Under the pieces are notes generated by a model, which saw only the letters and a program-made list of their open reading frames with translations, was not told where the DNA came from and did no database searches. The position numbers were made by a program, and so were the translations under genes. Below are positions 45,906-56,165 of a stretch of 64,000 nucleotides of DNA, piece by piece. This stretch comes from Aphrophora alni (taxonomy: Eukaryota > Arthropoda > Insecta > Hemiptera > Aphrophoridae): assembly GCA_963513935.1 (NCBI GenBank), contig OY740769.1:33321120-33385119 (forward strand), in the 5' to 3' direction. Each line of letters starts with the position of its first letter. Positions within the stretch are counted from its first letter, which is position 1.

Positions 45906-46090
45906 GGTATCCATATTTCATTTTCACTATTTGACTGACATCTACCGAACTGACATTTTGGTGACGAATAGTTTTTGTTGGTTTTTATTTGGTTTTGGTG
46001 ATGAGTGAATGAGAAATTTTTTGTAATGTTTTTGCACAGTTTATTTACTTATAATTCAGAATGGTAACTTTTAAATGGCTAATTTGATAA

Positions 46091-46484
46091 AAATCGTACC
46101 AACTAGATTATGCTGTAGGGCAGGATACAGAGTGTAGATGGACAACATTCAAAAAAATGTTTTTTTGGCTTCAAAAGATCTCAGAACAGTTCTTTTCTTT
46201 CAAAAACAACAATTTTTTGCCTCATCCCAAAACTTCATTCTACGTTCATATTTACTAGATTATAAATTATTTAAAATTTTTTAGAAAGTTTCCTTACCGG
46301 GTTCCACAATATCTGAATGCTCTACATGTTTATATTAAAATGTGTATTCTTTTCAAGAAAAAAATTAAAGACTGCCTTTTAAGCAGATATCAAATTAATT
46401 ACGTAAAAAAATGCAATAGATAACATTTTCTAATATAAAAACTAGCCAAAATGAAATGTCCAAGGAATGACTTGACTTACTTAT
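46091..46484. other. No gene seen
   Basis: AT-rich spacer before a LINE fragment. Confidence 0.5.
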
Positions 46485-46930
46485 TTCCTTTTATCTCATA
46501 TTGGAGCATAGGGCGTCCAGAAGAGCTCTCCATCTGTCCCTGTCTCCAGCAAGTGCCGTCACTTCTCCCCAAGTCTTGTTAACTTCTTTTGCTTCTTTAA
46601 TAATGGTCCTCTTCCAGGTTTCTCGGGGTGGACCTCTTCTTCTGACACCCTGCGGGTTCCAATCTAGGGCCTCTTTCTCAATGGTTCCGTCTGGCTTCCT
46701 CAGTGTATGCTCTAACCACCTCCACTTCCTCTCTCGAATCTGCAGTTTAACCCGAATTTGACCTGTTTCTCTCCATAAATCCTCGTTTGTAATGATCTCA
46801 GGCCAATGAATGTTCATGATACGGCGAAGACACCTATTGATGAAAACTTGCAGCCGAGACGTAATTAAACTTGTAACTTTCCACGTCTCACTTGCATACA
46901 GCAAAACAAACTTAACATTTGGTCCAATAG
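46485..46930 (-). pseudogene. C-terminal fragment of a second, unrelated non-LTR retrotransposon ORF2
   Basis: The minus frame 46973-46491 (160 aa) contains YASETWKVT, LQVFINRCLRRIMNIHWPE, EDLWRETGQ, RKWRWLEHTLRK, GVRRRGPPRETWKRTI and DRDRWRALLDALC. This series is typical of the region after the reverse transcriptase in many animal LINE ORF2 proteins, often annotated as endonuclease-reverse transcriptase. It differs from the Jockey-type copies nearby, which have APWYIRN and LKRTKP. The first 30 or so residues, upstream of about 46930, do not fit and are flanking DNA. No catalytic RT motif is included, so it is a 5'-truncated relic. The intact open frame over about 145 residues suggests limited age. 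Clade not assigned. Confidence 0.85.
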
Positions 46931-47137
46931 TGTGGTGATATTCACAATAAAGAAAACAAGAATCCTGAACCAAAAAAGTAGAATCAAAACTAAGAATATG
47001 ATAAATCGTGTCGTGTACATTTCGATGATTAGATCAGATGTCTGAAGTAAGACGTCCCTCTTTATGATTGGCCGGTTAAGAGTGGGAGGGAGCGCTACTT
47101 GGCACTTAGCTTTAGGTTTATGTTTAGCTTTAAACCT
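46931..47137. other. No gene seen
   Basis: Contains a GC-richer patch at 47045-47115. No feature recognised. Confidence 0.4.
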
Positions 47138-47170
47138 CTGAGGATGATAACTATATCATCGAAATGTACA
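47138..47170 (+). ncRNA. Hammerhead-core-like hairpin 6 (degenerate)
   Basis: CTGAGGATGAT, a short loop, ATATCATC, then GAAATGTAC. A GATGAT / ATCATC stem is possible but uses core bases, and the GAAAC-NN-GTH end is not kept. Likely a decayed relative. Confidence 0.25.
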
Positions 47171-47569
47171 TAAGAATGGTATAATAATTATACTAGATTT
47201 ATTATAGTCTTAATTTTGTTTCTTATTAAACCAAACAAAATTAAATGATTTAATAGTAAGTTTGAGAACCGTAATTATTGTAAGTGAGTTATATTGAATT
47301 CAGTATTTTATTTATATGTATAATCTGTTTCAGTTTGATAGTATATTCAAAATATTGCTATAGGTTTAAGTTTAATATGTTTATAATATTTGGATGATTT
47401 TGAGACTGGTCGGTTTTACTTTGAATAAGATTGTAAAGTTGTTTAGTGGAGTCTGTTTGACACATGTTGCATCGCGACGCGTAGATCCTCTATTAATAAG
47501 GGACTACCTCAGCGGCTGACCAAGGGCGTGGCAATCCCGAGAGCTTAGCTAGCTCTACAGCTTTTTGCA
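47171..47569. other. No gene seen; GC-richer patch at 47.47-47.57 kb
   Basis: CGCGACGCGTAG at about 47473 and GGCGTGGCAATCCCGAGAGC at about 47525 stand out from AT-rich DNA. No frame of note. Confidence 0.4.
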
Positions 47570-47745
47570 TTAGTCTTAGAGTAGATCTTTCTTTTTCATA
47601 TTTCCTATCAGGTCTCACTTGATCAACTCTTTTTCTTTTTCTACCTTGACGCTATTAATTAATTCGAGAACTAGGGGTCTTTATTTTATGATCTTTTCAT
47701 CCATTTTTTATAAGGCGACTATGACCAAGAGGATTTTTGCCTTTA
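47570..47745 (-). mobile_element. Family A dispersed element, inverted copy
   Basis: On the minus strand: TTTAAAGGCAAAAATCCTC, TCATAGTCGCCTTATAAAA, AAAATAAAGACCCCTAG, GTTGATCAAG, CCTGATAGGAAATATGAAA and AAAGATCTACTCTAAGAC. The order is the same as in the plus-strand copies, with the satellite-core block present once. Confidence 0.6.
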
Positions 47746-47747
47746 AA

Positions 47748-47749
<2 letters not shown>

Positions 47750-47796
<47 letters not shown>
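47750..47796. repeat. (TA)n microsatellite
   Basis: About 46 bp of alternating AT, immediately beyond the 5' end of the inverted family A copy. Confidence 0.95.
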
Positions 47797-47800
<4 letters not shown>

Positions 47801-49804
47801 GTAGAATAGGTGACTGTTTGTTTGTTTAGTAATATTTATTTAGTCAACTAGTTATCACTACAGGAGAAGATGACTAGACGTTCCAAGATCTTAATTTTTA
47901 ATTCATTTGTAAAATATGAAAGGAATAAAAATTATTATTATATGAGAATGTAACAGGCAGATAGAAAATAGAAAATTTTAATACATTTTAATGAATACTT
48001 TTAAGATTTGATCTACAAACTCGTATACAAGTTATTGCTCTTTTCTCTCGAAGCACCCTTTTGAAGAGGTGAAAACCTCTTGTCAAAGGGTATGCGGTGA
48101 TGGCCGCTGCATATGTTACGGATATAAGTAAATTGTCTTATGAATGAATCACATTGAATGAGACCGAATGCACTGTTGTTACCGGTTCTGTCATGCCTAT
48201 ACACCGTTTCACCTCCCCCCTTCTTTTACATACATTATACTTAATACATTTTCTAGAGTAATGTTTCTTTAAAGTCAGCAGAGCACAAAGGTCTCTTTCC
48301 GGTGTTGAGTCAGCCGCGAAGTCGAGTCTGATAACATCGTTTCCGTTCGCGCACGCTCCTTCTCAGCTATGCCACAGTTTCCTTACGAACGCTAATTAAA
48401 TTGAATTCCATTCTATTGCCAATAATAATTGCGTAATGGATGCGTATTGTAAAGTATTATTAGTGAGAAAGTAATTGAATTTAAGGTGGATTTTGTTACT
48501 TCTTTTTACTAACGCAGCTTACGAATAAGTTTAAATGGTATTCGTACAAAAATTCAACCAGTTGTGCAGCGAAGCTCTGTTGGTAGTTTTTTTCATCGCA
48601 GTTCGATTTAGTTATCCATCGTAGGTTATGTAGGTTTGATCCCGTATGATGGCGTTGTATTTTTCTGTGTGCTACCTACTCCTCCGTCTCCATTAGTCTA
48701 ACGGCTATAAAGAGAAGATGTTAAGGAACAAAATAAAATTAGATCTCTGTTTTTAAAATTCATTTGATAGCAAGGGATATCTAAAATTTTCAACGAAACT
48801 GTTTTTTGTTAGAAAACATTCAACTAACGGTTTTCTGAACAATAGAACTCGTCCCTAGAAAGTTTTAATACATTCAATGTAATGTTTTTGTAAACCTAAT
48901 GTACAGTAGCCTCAGGCTAGGATTGTGTCTGGTGTAAGGGGCGTGTCCTCCCTTCACTTGTTTCCCTAGCCTGACTTGACGGTACAACCCATTCCAAGAA
49001 AACTAGGTACACAAATTACTGCTTAAATACATTTAATTTCTAAAGTTACATTTCGTGACAGACTTTTGTAAACGTTTTATTCTTATTTACACCGATAAAA
49101 GAAACGAAAGGTGCGCGTACACAGAAGTATTTGAGGTCTATATTTTTTTATTGGGGCTGTACCGCTGCAACAAAGTGTGTGGGCCCCTCTTTTCCTCTTC
49201 ACTCCAAACACATTCCTACCTTGAGGATACTGTAACTACAGTCTAGCGTGCGATGTGACAACAATATTCATAGACCAAAAAGTATCGATAAATTATACCA
49301 CAGCTACTGTATAATTCAACAATACATACACCACTCAAAGGAGAAGTAATTAAAATTAAATTCGTTAAATGTCCTTGCGTTGTTTTACACCATTCTTTGG
49401 AATTAAAAGGGTAGTTTACCCATATATAAACAGTAGGATGTTGACTGAATTGAAAAACGATATTTTACTACCACCATTGATGAGTCTCGTTGGCTGGTAA
49501 CCCAATTCATTGAAAGCGTAAACAATCAGACTATGGTATGTATGACTAGACTCCATTATGATGATGCTTATACAAAATTATATCCAGTTTTAGAGGTAAT
49601 CTCACGAACAAACAGTGTAAATATTTTGAAAATAATCATTTATTTTTTATTTTTGTAACCAAATAAAATTCTGAAAGTCGGAGCACTTGCGTACAGTAAA
49701 TATTTTGAGTGATCGTCATTTTAAAAATAAAACTTAAATTAAAAAATATTCTACGTTCATCGTTCAGCCTAGCTTCAAAGAAACTTATTTTTAAATTTGA
49801 TAAC
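47797..49804. other. No gene seen
   Basis: Mixed AT-rich DNA with a GC-richer patch at 48285-48390. Frames 48013-48204 (minus), 49055-49246 (plus) and the start of 49791-49979 (minus) show no domain. No repeat ends identified. Confidence 0.4.
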
Positions 49805-49995
49805 TTCCTTGTTGTTTGAAGGTGAAAAATCTCTCTATCGTCATCGCCTTATATAAAAAAGAAAATAACATAAAATAAAGACCCATAGCCCTAGAATACT
49901 CTCTAATAGTTTCAGGGTCCAAAAAGAACAAACTTTGGCCAAGAGAGATCGGATAGGAAAGATGAAATAGTTTTATCAAGAAAAAGATAAGACTA
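49805..49995 (+). mobile_element. Family A dispersed element, plus-strand copy
   Basis: GTTGTTTGAAGG, GTCATCGCCTTATATAAA, ATAACATAAAATAAAGACCC, TAGCCCTAG, GTTTCAGGGTCC, TTGGCCAAGAGAGATC, GGATAGGAAAGATGAAATAG. This is the best-preserved unamplified copy up to the point where the satellite unit begins in the 8.4-kb copy. Confidence 0.65.
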
Positions 49996-50214
49996 CATCA
50001 AGAAAAGTTTAAATTCAAACGTTTGATACACATCTAATTGCGTAGCAAAATACAAACATATAAACGAAATTCCATAAACAAAGTAAAACAATGAAATGCC
50101 ATAACAAATTTGTGGTAGCCTCTAAAACTCAAACGGCTAAATAGATTTTGTTATCATTTTAAGTAATCAATTCCTTCGTTTGTTTAGTTTATAAAGCTCA
50201 AAAATTTTATCGTT
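49996..50214. other. No gene seen
   Basis: AT-rich spacer between family A and C copies. Confidence 0.4.
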
Positions 50215-50440
50215 ACAAACTATAAATCTCAATGTTGATAAAACCTGTGTAAGAACTGTTTTAAACAAACTTACACTACTGGATAAGACCCTCTGATCTA
50301 CCAATATAGTTTTACATTTCCTAAAAGGTCCAAGACACTAACTTTTGGGGGACATTGCATTTTAAGGATCTGTTTTTATTAAATTGTATGATGGGGCTAG
50401 GTAGGTACAATGATGACACCCATCAATTTGTTTGGGATAT
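50215..50440 (+). repeat. Dispersed repeat family C, copy 4 (3' part)
   Basis: AAACCTGTGTAAGAACTG, ACTGGATAAGACCC, AAGGTCCAAGACACTAAC, AAGGATCTGTTTTTATTAAA, TTGTATGATGGGGCTAGG and CCATCAATTTG are in the same order as 55.96-56.16 kb and reversed 42.92-43.12 kb. Confidence 0.6.
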
Positions 50441-51499
50441 TTGAACGGCCGGAATTTTGTATTGAAGCAAGATTTCAGTTTTGGATCTTTCCTAGATTGT
50501 ATTTAAACGTTCCGGAACATTTGGACACTCTCTATAGTCAAAATAATAGAAATGACTCAAAATACTGAGTATACTAATTTATATTCGATCGAGTTCAAAT
50601 TCGACATTTGTTTTTAATAACAATAATTGTTTTATTCCATAAAAGAAATATGTACAAACAAGTTTGTTTTTGAGACGTGAGGGAAGTTATAAAACATTTA
50701 AGCAGTATTGAATAAAGTACTAAAACAGCCTACAATAAGTACAAACAATTTAGGTTGTTCCAGAGTTAAGCCTCTGTTGAAGTAACAAGTGAATAATTTT
50801 GTTTTAACAAATTTCTAACGAAACGCTTCATACGAAAAAGCATCACAAAAAGTTAATTCGGGAAAATCGTGGATTTTGTAGCCGTTTAAATGTATTTACA
50901 CTTTATAGCGGTGATATTTTTGTTCAACATGCGAGTTTTCCCTCTCACCATAAAACATCACACATTTAGCACGACAGACAGTTAGTCTGCAAAGGTGAAA
51001 AAAACATTCGATGTGCAAGACTCCCAGTAAAGTTGTAAGTACAAGTTGCAGAGAAGAGATAAGGATCACAGCTGGAGACAGAGATGGATGAGATAGAAGA
51101 GACAAATGATGAAGGCCGGCAATCGATAGGGAAAATCTGACAATCGAAGAAAAGGCAGATGTCAAATAGACAAGCGATAACACTTGTAGATTGCCACTTC
51201 AAATTGAGGGTCTTTCTGTGTATGGTAAATTATTATTTGGAATAAATGGCACACATTTTCTAAAACGAACTGTAAACAATGTAAAATGTTGAAATGTAGG
51301 GATGATAATAGGTGGGAATTTGTTCATACACACTAAACTATCATGGGTGGTTTTTTTTGTTTTAGGAAAACGCGTATTTTAAATTGTATCCAGAGTAATT
51401 TGGAACTACACGGTAACCTCTTGGAAAATGATTTTATAGCTAAAAATATGATAGAAAGTTCCTTGAACATAGGAAACGCTTCGTTTCCTCCGACTGTCT
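50441..51499. other. No gene seen
   Basis: AT-rich. Two overlapping minus frames (50896-51183, 95 aa; 50966-51202, 78 aa) lie in different frames of the same purine-rich stretch and have no recognised motif. AATAGGTGGGAATTTG (51308) also occurs near 18118. Confidence 0.4.
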
Positions 51500-52276
51500 A
51501 ACATTTTGTTTTTTTTAAAGGCATCATGTCTTTAGAAGTATAGAAGATATTGAGTGAAGATTTTTATATTCCCATTATTTATGTAACCTTTTACCAGTAT
51601 AGTAGAAAACCAAGACTTTATTTTCTAAATTTTCAAAATGGCGGAAGTTTAATATGTTTATTGTCGAATATCTCGAAAAGTTACAACTTTCCTCTTTTAA
51701 AGGAAAACAAAATGTCTCTTAAATTTTTTTTTCTGTAGCTCAAAAGGTAATCAAGTTATCGACAAAAACCTAAAAATTTAATTTCATGGTAATTGTTTGC
51801 AACGCCTAAGAACAGACTAAAAACAAAACATTTTTGAATTCCGATAATCCACATCTTTACCTCCACATCTTTTTTATTTTAAACCTTAAGATGAGGCTAT
51901 TTAAAAAAATCTTATTTGGTTTGCATTAGTTTTGTATTGACTTTATTCATAACAATTTACTCAGAGTTAAATTTTTTCGTTTACATTTTTGGGGTTTTTG
52001 CTATAATTTTCTCAAATCTATAAGAGTTACAGTTTTGGGAGCTATTTTGTACAATTTTTCAGGTCACAAACGTATAGGACCACCAATTTTGCGTCGTAAT
52101 TTATGCCCAGTGCAATTCATTATGACCGCATATTACCGATTAGAAATCCTGGCGAAATCTTTCGCTAGCCGTAACTCGCGAACGAAGTGTTTTTGGACCT
52201 ATGTTTATATAAACTTTTCATCTTATTTTTAGCTATAGAATCATTTCTTAAGAGATTGCCATACAGTTTCGTATCA
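51500..52276. mobile_element. Foldback-family element with CACCCTG-TA right end
   Basis: Left part: AAATTTTCAAAATGGCGGAAG, split as AAATTTTC and AAAATGGCGGAAG, then GTCGAATATCTCGAAAAG, AAGGTAATCAAGTTATCGAC. These match the left arm at 41140. Right part reversed: AAAAGTTTATATAAACATAG, GGTCCAAAAACACTTCG. This matches the reversed right arm at 42010-42050. The right end reads CACCCTG-TA at 52266-52274. Frames at 51550-51738, 52035-52232 and 52187-52423 are repeat-derived. The left end is uncertain. Confidence 0.55.
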
Positions 52277-53854
52277 CCCTGTAGATTGTCAATAACCGCC
52301 ATAGTCAATGATTTTCTGATTTTTATGAATTATAATCGCAATTTTCTTCAAGATTTTTGTATCATAGGCTACAAATCTAAAATTAAAAATAATTTTCCAA
52401 AAATTAGATTTAGAGCGATTTAGTTAAAAAGTGCTTCAGAGCGATTTTCTACTTATTGTAACATGGAACGAAACGAACGAAAAATCACCCTTCTGTTCGA
52501 TCTCTACGGTAATGTGCCTTCTTAATTAAATCTTTATCAGCTTTGTGTTACATTGTGGACCCTAATGGACTACGGTAGTTATTTATACTTAGCTAGATCA
52601 TCCACTTATTTGTTCGTGTCATATGATCGCCGTACCTCATAATTAATGGACATTTTTTGGAATTTATAACGACGGTGGTGATTTTAAGTCTTTAAGGAAT
52701 TTTTTTTATTTGTTAAGCATTATGGTTTAGATTTTGACTAAAGTTTTATAGAAATAAATAGAACAGAATTTGAAATGTTACGCTATTTACACCTGTTTGG
52801 AGTTTGTGTTTTAACTTCTGAACTAGCATAAGTTTTGTTTGGGACACAGTCTAATGATAAACTTTATTGACGATTTTGAGAAAGTAAAAGTTTATCTTTT
52901 CTTTTTTCTAAATCAGATACCATATAAGTTTTGAATAATTGGAGTTATACGAGGAAATTTAAAAGCGCAAAACCTCATATATAGTAATTTTTAACAAAAT
53001 AGGTTAAATAGTTTTAAAGAAATTTCTGCGTCGCTTATTCAGACATTTTGAAGTATAATACTTTTATGATACAGGATATTCCAAAACGAATTTTAAAACA
53101 TATGCAATCTTCAACATCGATTATTTTCGCAATAATTTCTCTCTTTATGTAAAACCAAAATTGATTCACTCGAGTTTGTAATGATGGTTGTTAAAGTTGA
53201 TTTTTTAAATATTTGAAATTTACTCCAGAAAAATAAGTTTCTTTTAATATAAATACTCATTACATTGAAATTGTTTTTCCACCTCAATATATGGATTTGT
53301 AGAAACGGAAATAACATAGGCGAATTTTTTTTCTTTCAAAATTGACTTATTCCTTCATAAAATAAGGTTTCACTATATAAACCTTATAAGGTAGTAAAAA
53401 AATTCACACACTTCTTTAACCAACCTGTACTCAAAGCTATACTGGAGATACGTTTTCAAAGTAAGCAATTATAAGCAAAGATCGCATTCTAGCATTGTCA
53501 TCTGATGAAGATGTGAGATTGTGAGCTGTCCACCTCCCCTGCCCATTGGAGTAATTTGGAACCAATTTCGTTTGGTTCCATGTAAAGTATATATATTTAC
53601 TGTATGTATATTACATAATGAAATAAAACATAACTTTACCAAGACAATCACTTTATTTGAATGAAGATTAACATCTTTAGTTATTACGCGTACACAAACC
53701 TCAGTGATAAAGGAAGCCACAAAGATTTGTTATCATGTAATAAAAAAAGATGATTTGGTTTTTCAAATAAATTGTTTGAAGAAGAAATTTATTTGTTTTC
53801 TTTTTATAAATTTTGTAATTGAGTTTCCACAAGTTTTACTCATTTCAAGTGAAT
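52277..53854. other. No gene seen; unpaired element end at 53070
   Basis: TA-CAGGATATTCCAAAAC near 53073 resembles a foldback MITE left end, but no partner was found. Minus frames 53111-53317 and 53469-53720 show no motif. Confidence 0.4.
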
Positions 53855-54640
53855 ATACAGGGTGAATAATATTGTAACAAAAATAAATCAGGATGATAGT
53901 ACACTTTATTTGCAACAAAATTGACCATAGAAAGTTCCACCATCGTATAGACCTCATCATGTCATTATTTGACCAGATCACTAATCTAGATAATGTTTAA
54001 TTCTGCCAATGTAGACTTTTTTCTTTTGTACTTAGTTATTTACAACCTACTTTCATTGCTGAGTATTAATTTATAAAATATATTGTAATTGACCACTGAT
54101 GAGAGATTTCACTGATTGACCACTGTAATTTTAATTAGAGAAAGAAAATCTAAAATACCTTCATATTTAATCGCGGCTTATAACTTTCTGAAAGCAACAA
54201 TTCTATGGAGGAAAAATAAATTAGCGATTAGGTTATACTGTTGGAATGCTTATGGAAAGCGTTAGTTTTTGTTAAATAACACTTATAGTTGTTACAGTTT
54301 GTTTCTAAAAAAATAATAAATATCAAATATTTTAAAACATTTTTTTTTTCATGCTTGAGGGATTGCAAATAATGCATATTTTCAGTTTAAAAAAAACTGT
54401 GTTTGATTTGTTTTATAGGAACTTTAATGTAGTTTTTGGAAATGGGTTCACTTTACTTGCTAGGTGAAAAATAAAGTGAAAAAATAGAATTTTTAACTGA
54501 AAGTCACGTTTTTCCTAAAACAAAAATGAAAAAATTTATATCTCTGAAACGAAGTGAGGACGGAGTCATTTTGTTGCAAATGAAGTGTACCATCACTCAT
54601 ATTTTTTTGGCACATTGTTCATTATTTATTCATACTGTAT
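53855..54640. mobile_element. TA-flanked MITE, 786 bp, with about 70-bp inverted ends
   Basis: The left end ATACAGGGTGAATAATATTG and the reverse complement of the right end ATACAGTATGAATAAATAAT align. The match continues through GATGATAGTACACTTTATTT against GTGATGGTACACTTCATTT, then GCAACAAAAT in both. Ends read TA-CAG ... CTG-TA, the TA target-site style of Tc1/mariner elements. No transposase: frames 53763-53981 and 54585-54779 lie across the inverted ends and are artefacts. Confidence 0.8.
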
Positions 54641-54859
54641 ATTAATGTTAGTATGTGCTCTAGAGATAGCAATTTCAATCCGGTTTTATTCAAATTTGTT
54701 GTGGTGGCTAAGTTTCACAAATCATTTAATCGTTAAGGAAAAAATCGTACGTAAATTTCAAATAGTGGCTGAATTTTAATTCTAAAAAAAACAAAACATT
54801 ATTTAAAAATTTTGGAAGAGATATATAGCTTATTTTTTCTAGCTTAGAAATCTGAATCC
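54641..54859. other. No gene seen
   Basis: AT-rich spacer. Confidence 0.4.
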
Positions 54860-55075
54860 GATATTGTACAAATATGTTTCTACGAGGAAAAATATGATAA
54901 ATTGATAAAAACTTATTTTGAGACAAATTTAGCATGTAAACCAGGTTTTACAATAAGTTGAATTTCAAAATGGTGGCCGTTTAAAACGGTATTTCAGTAG
55001 TTTCTTTTTGTGACATTTTGTGAACTATTGACTTGCACAATGGATATTAATGCCAAGGTTGAGATCGACGAACAA
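54860..55075 (+). repeat. Dispersed repeat family F, copy 3
   Basis: AAAATGGTGGCCGTTTAAAAC then TTTCAGTAGTTTCTTTTTG, split here as AAAATGGTGGCCG and TTTCAGTAG blocks, then GACTTGCACAATGGATATTA and a GATCGACGAAC end. They align in order with 7415-7525. Confidence 0.45.
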
Positions 55076-55099
55076 GTAAATACAAAATAAAATCCGTTC

Positions 55100-55375
55100 A
55101 TCATGTCAGCGTATCAGCTGCGTAGCCGACCTGAGATTAGTAATGCTACTCTCTCTCATCCACTTGTCAGAACCCATAGAGGGACGGAAATGTTGATGAC
55201 ACTCTCGTCGAGGAATCCCTAGCGAGAGGCTGTGGTCACGACGCACGTGCTGAATCCGGATTTCCTCTCCGGATTCATTACCTTCGGATGTGTGATACAT
55301 TGGATACGACAAAGTCACTTCTGAGTCTTCGACTGGTTTCAAAGTAGTATTGTTACAATTTATTGTCAAAAATGG
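55100..55375 (-). other. GC-richer segment with an 87-aa frame, unrecognised
   Basis: The minus frame 55369-55106 encodes 87 polar residues with no motif, signal or repeat that I recognise. Its base composition is clearly less AT-rich than its flanks, and it is not one of the dispersed repeats I could trace. It may be a degraded exon, part of an unrecognised element, or chance. I do not call it a gene. Confidence 0.3.
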
Positions 55376-55599
55376 ATCCGAAATTTGGGTTACTTCTTTA
55401 CATATTGGCCTACTTACTATAAATAAAATGATTATTGGGTGAAGAAATTGTGACTTTGAGAACTCATTTGTAAAAAATATGTGTTATTTAGTTTTGTACG
55501 TCTATGTTGTCTGTGTAGTTTTCATTGCCCAACATTAATAAGGTAAGCGTTGTAATCGCGAAAAACTTTGACCTCCATTTTTAAGTTTCAAGCCTCAGG

Positions 55600-55895
55600 T
55601 AACTGAAAGTTCTTTCGACATGCCGTCCGTCCATTGGCCTTGATATCGTTTGTACGTAAATCACGATAACATCTACAAAAATTAAGAAAGGAATATGGAA
55701 TTTGGTATAGGGGACAATAATGTGCTATATAGAATCTTTATTGAAAATGTAAAACGGCGCCTCATAAGAAAATATGATACGTTACGAGATCGGGAAGAGT
55801 CGAATTATCGACACGAGTTTAACGAGTGAAGGCTCCTTCACATAAGTATATCTTGTAGGCCGGACAAGTCCAAGACACTGATACGAGCGAAGACA

Positions 55896-55942
<47 letters not shown>

Positions 55943-56165
55943 GTCTAATTGACGTTCAGAATACCTGTATAACAACTGTTTAAAACAAACTTTAACCTAC
56001 TGGGTAAGACCTCTTGATATAGCAGTGCAATTTAACATTTCTTACAAGGCCCGAGAAACCAACTACTGTATTAGGTATTATATTAAGAGGATCTGCTTGT
56101 ATTACATTGTATGATGGGGCTGGGTAATTACCATAATCACGCTCATCAACTTGTTTTACATAAGC
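55600..56165 (+). repeat. Dispersed repeat family C, copy 5 (most complete)
   Basis: The blocks run CATGCCGTCCGTCC, TTGTACGTAAATCACGATAA, AATTTGGTATAGGGG, TAGAATCTTTATTG, a (TA)n tract, CTGTATAACAACTG, CTACTGGGTAAGACC, AAGGCCCGAGAAACCAAC, AGGATCTGCTTG, TTGTATGATGGGGCTGGG and CTCATCAACTTG. This copy links the two halves seen separately elsewhere. No frame over 60 codons. Confidence 0.6.
55901..55941. repeat. (TA)n microsatellite
   Basis: About 40 bp of alternating AT inside the family C copy. Confidence 0.95.

Larger units (their letters stand above)
44690..46090 (+). repeat. Dispersed repeat family D, copy split by a nested element
   Basis: The first half (44690-44778) has GGTCGTCTGCG, TTCAAACGAGTGGAAC and TTTGATATGTGGGGACAC, matching 3794-3850. 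The second half (from about 45467) continues with the family's middle and GACATTTTGGTGACGAATAG (45952) and GAGTGAATGAGAAATTT (46004), matching 4302 and 13125-13180. The interruption is the TIR-bearing segment 44779-45466. A (TA)n tract lies inside the second half. Confidence 0.55.

Noticed and set aside
47470..47570. Fragment of the Jockey-type 5' region
   Set aside because: GTGGCAATCCCGAG resembles TTGGCAATCCCGGG in the 5' UTR, but similarity does not extend convincingly on either side.
50896..51202. Two overlapping minus frames (95 and 78 aa) as a secreted or membrane protein
   Set aside because: Both frames read the same purine-rich tract. The hydrophobic starts are explained by composition and neither has a known domain.
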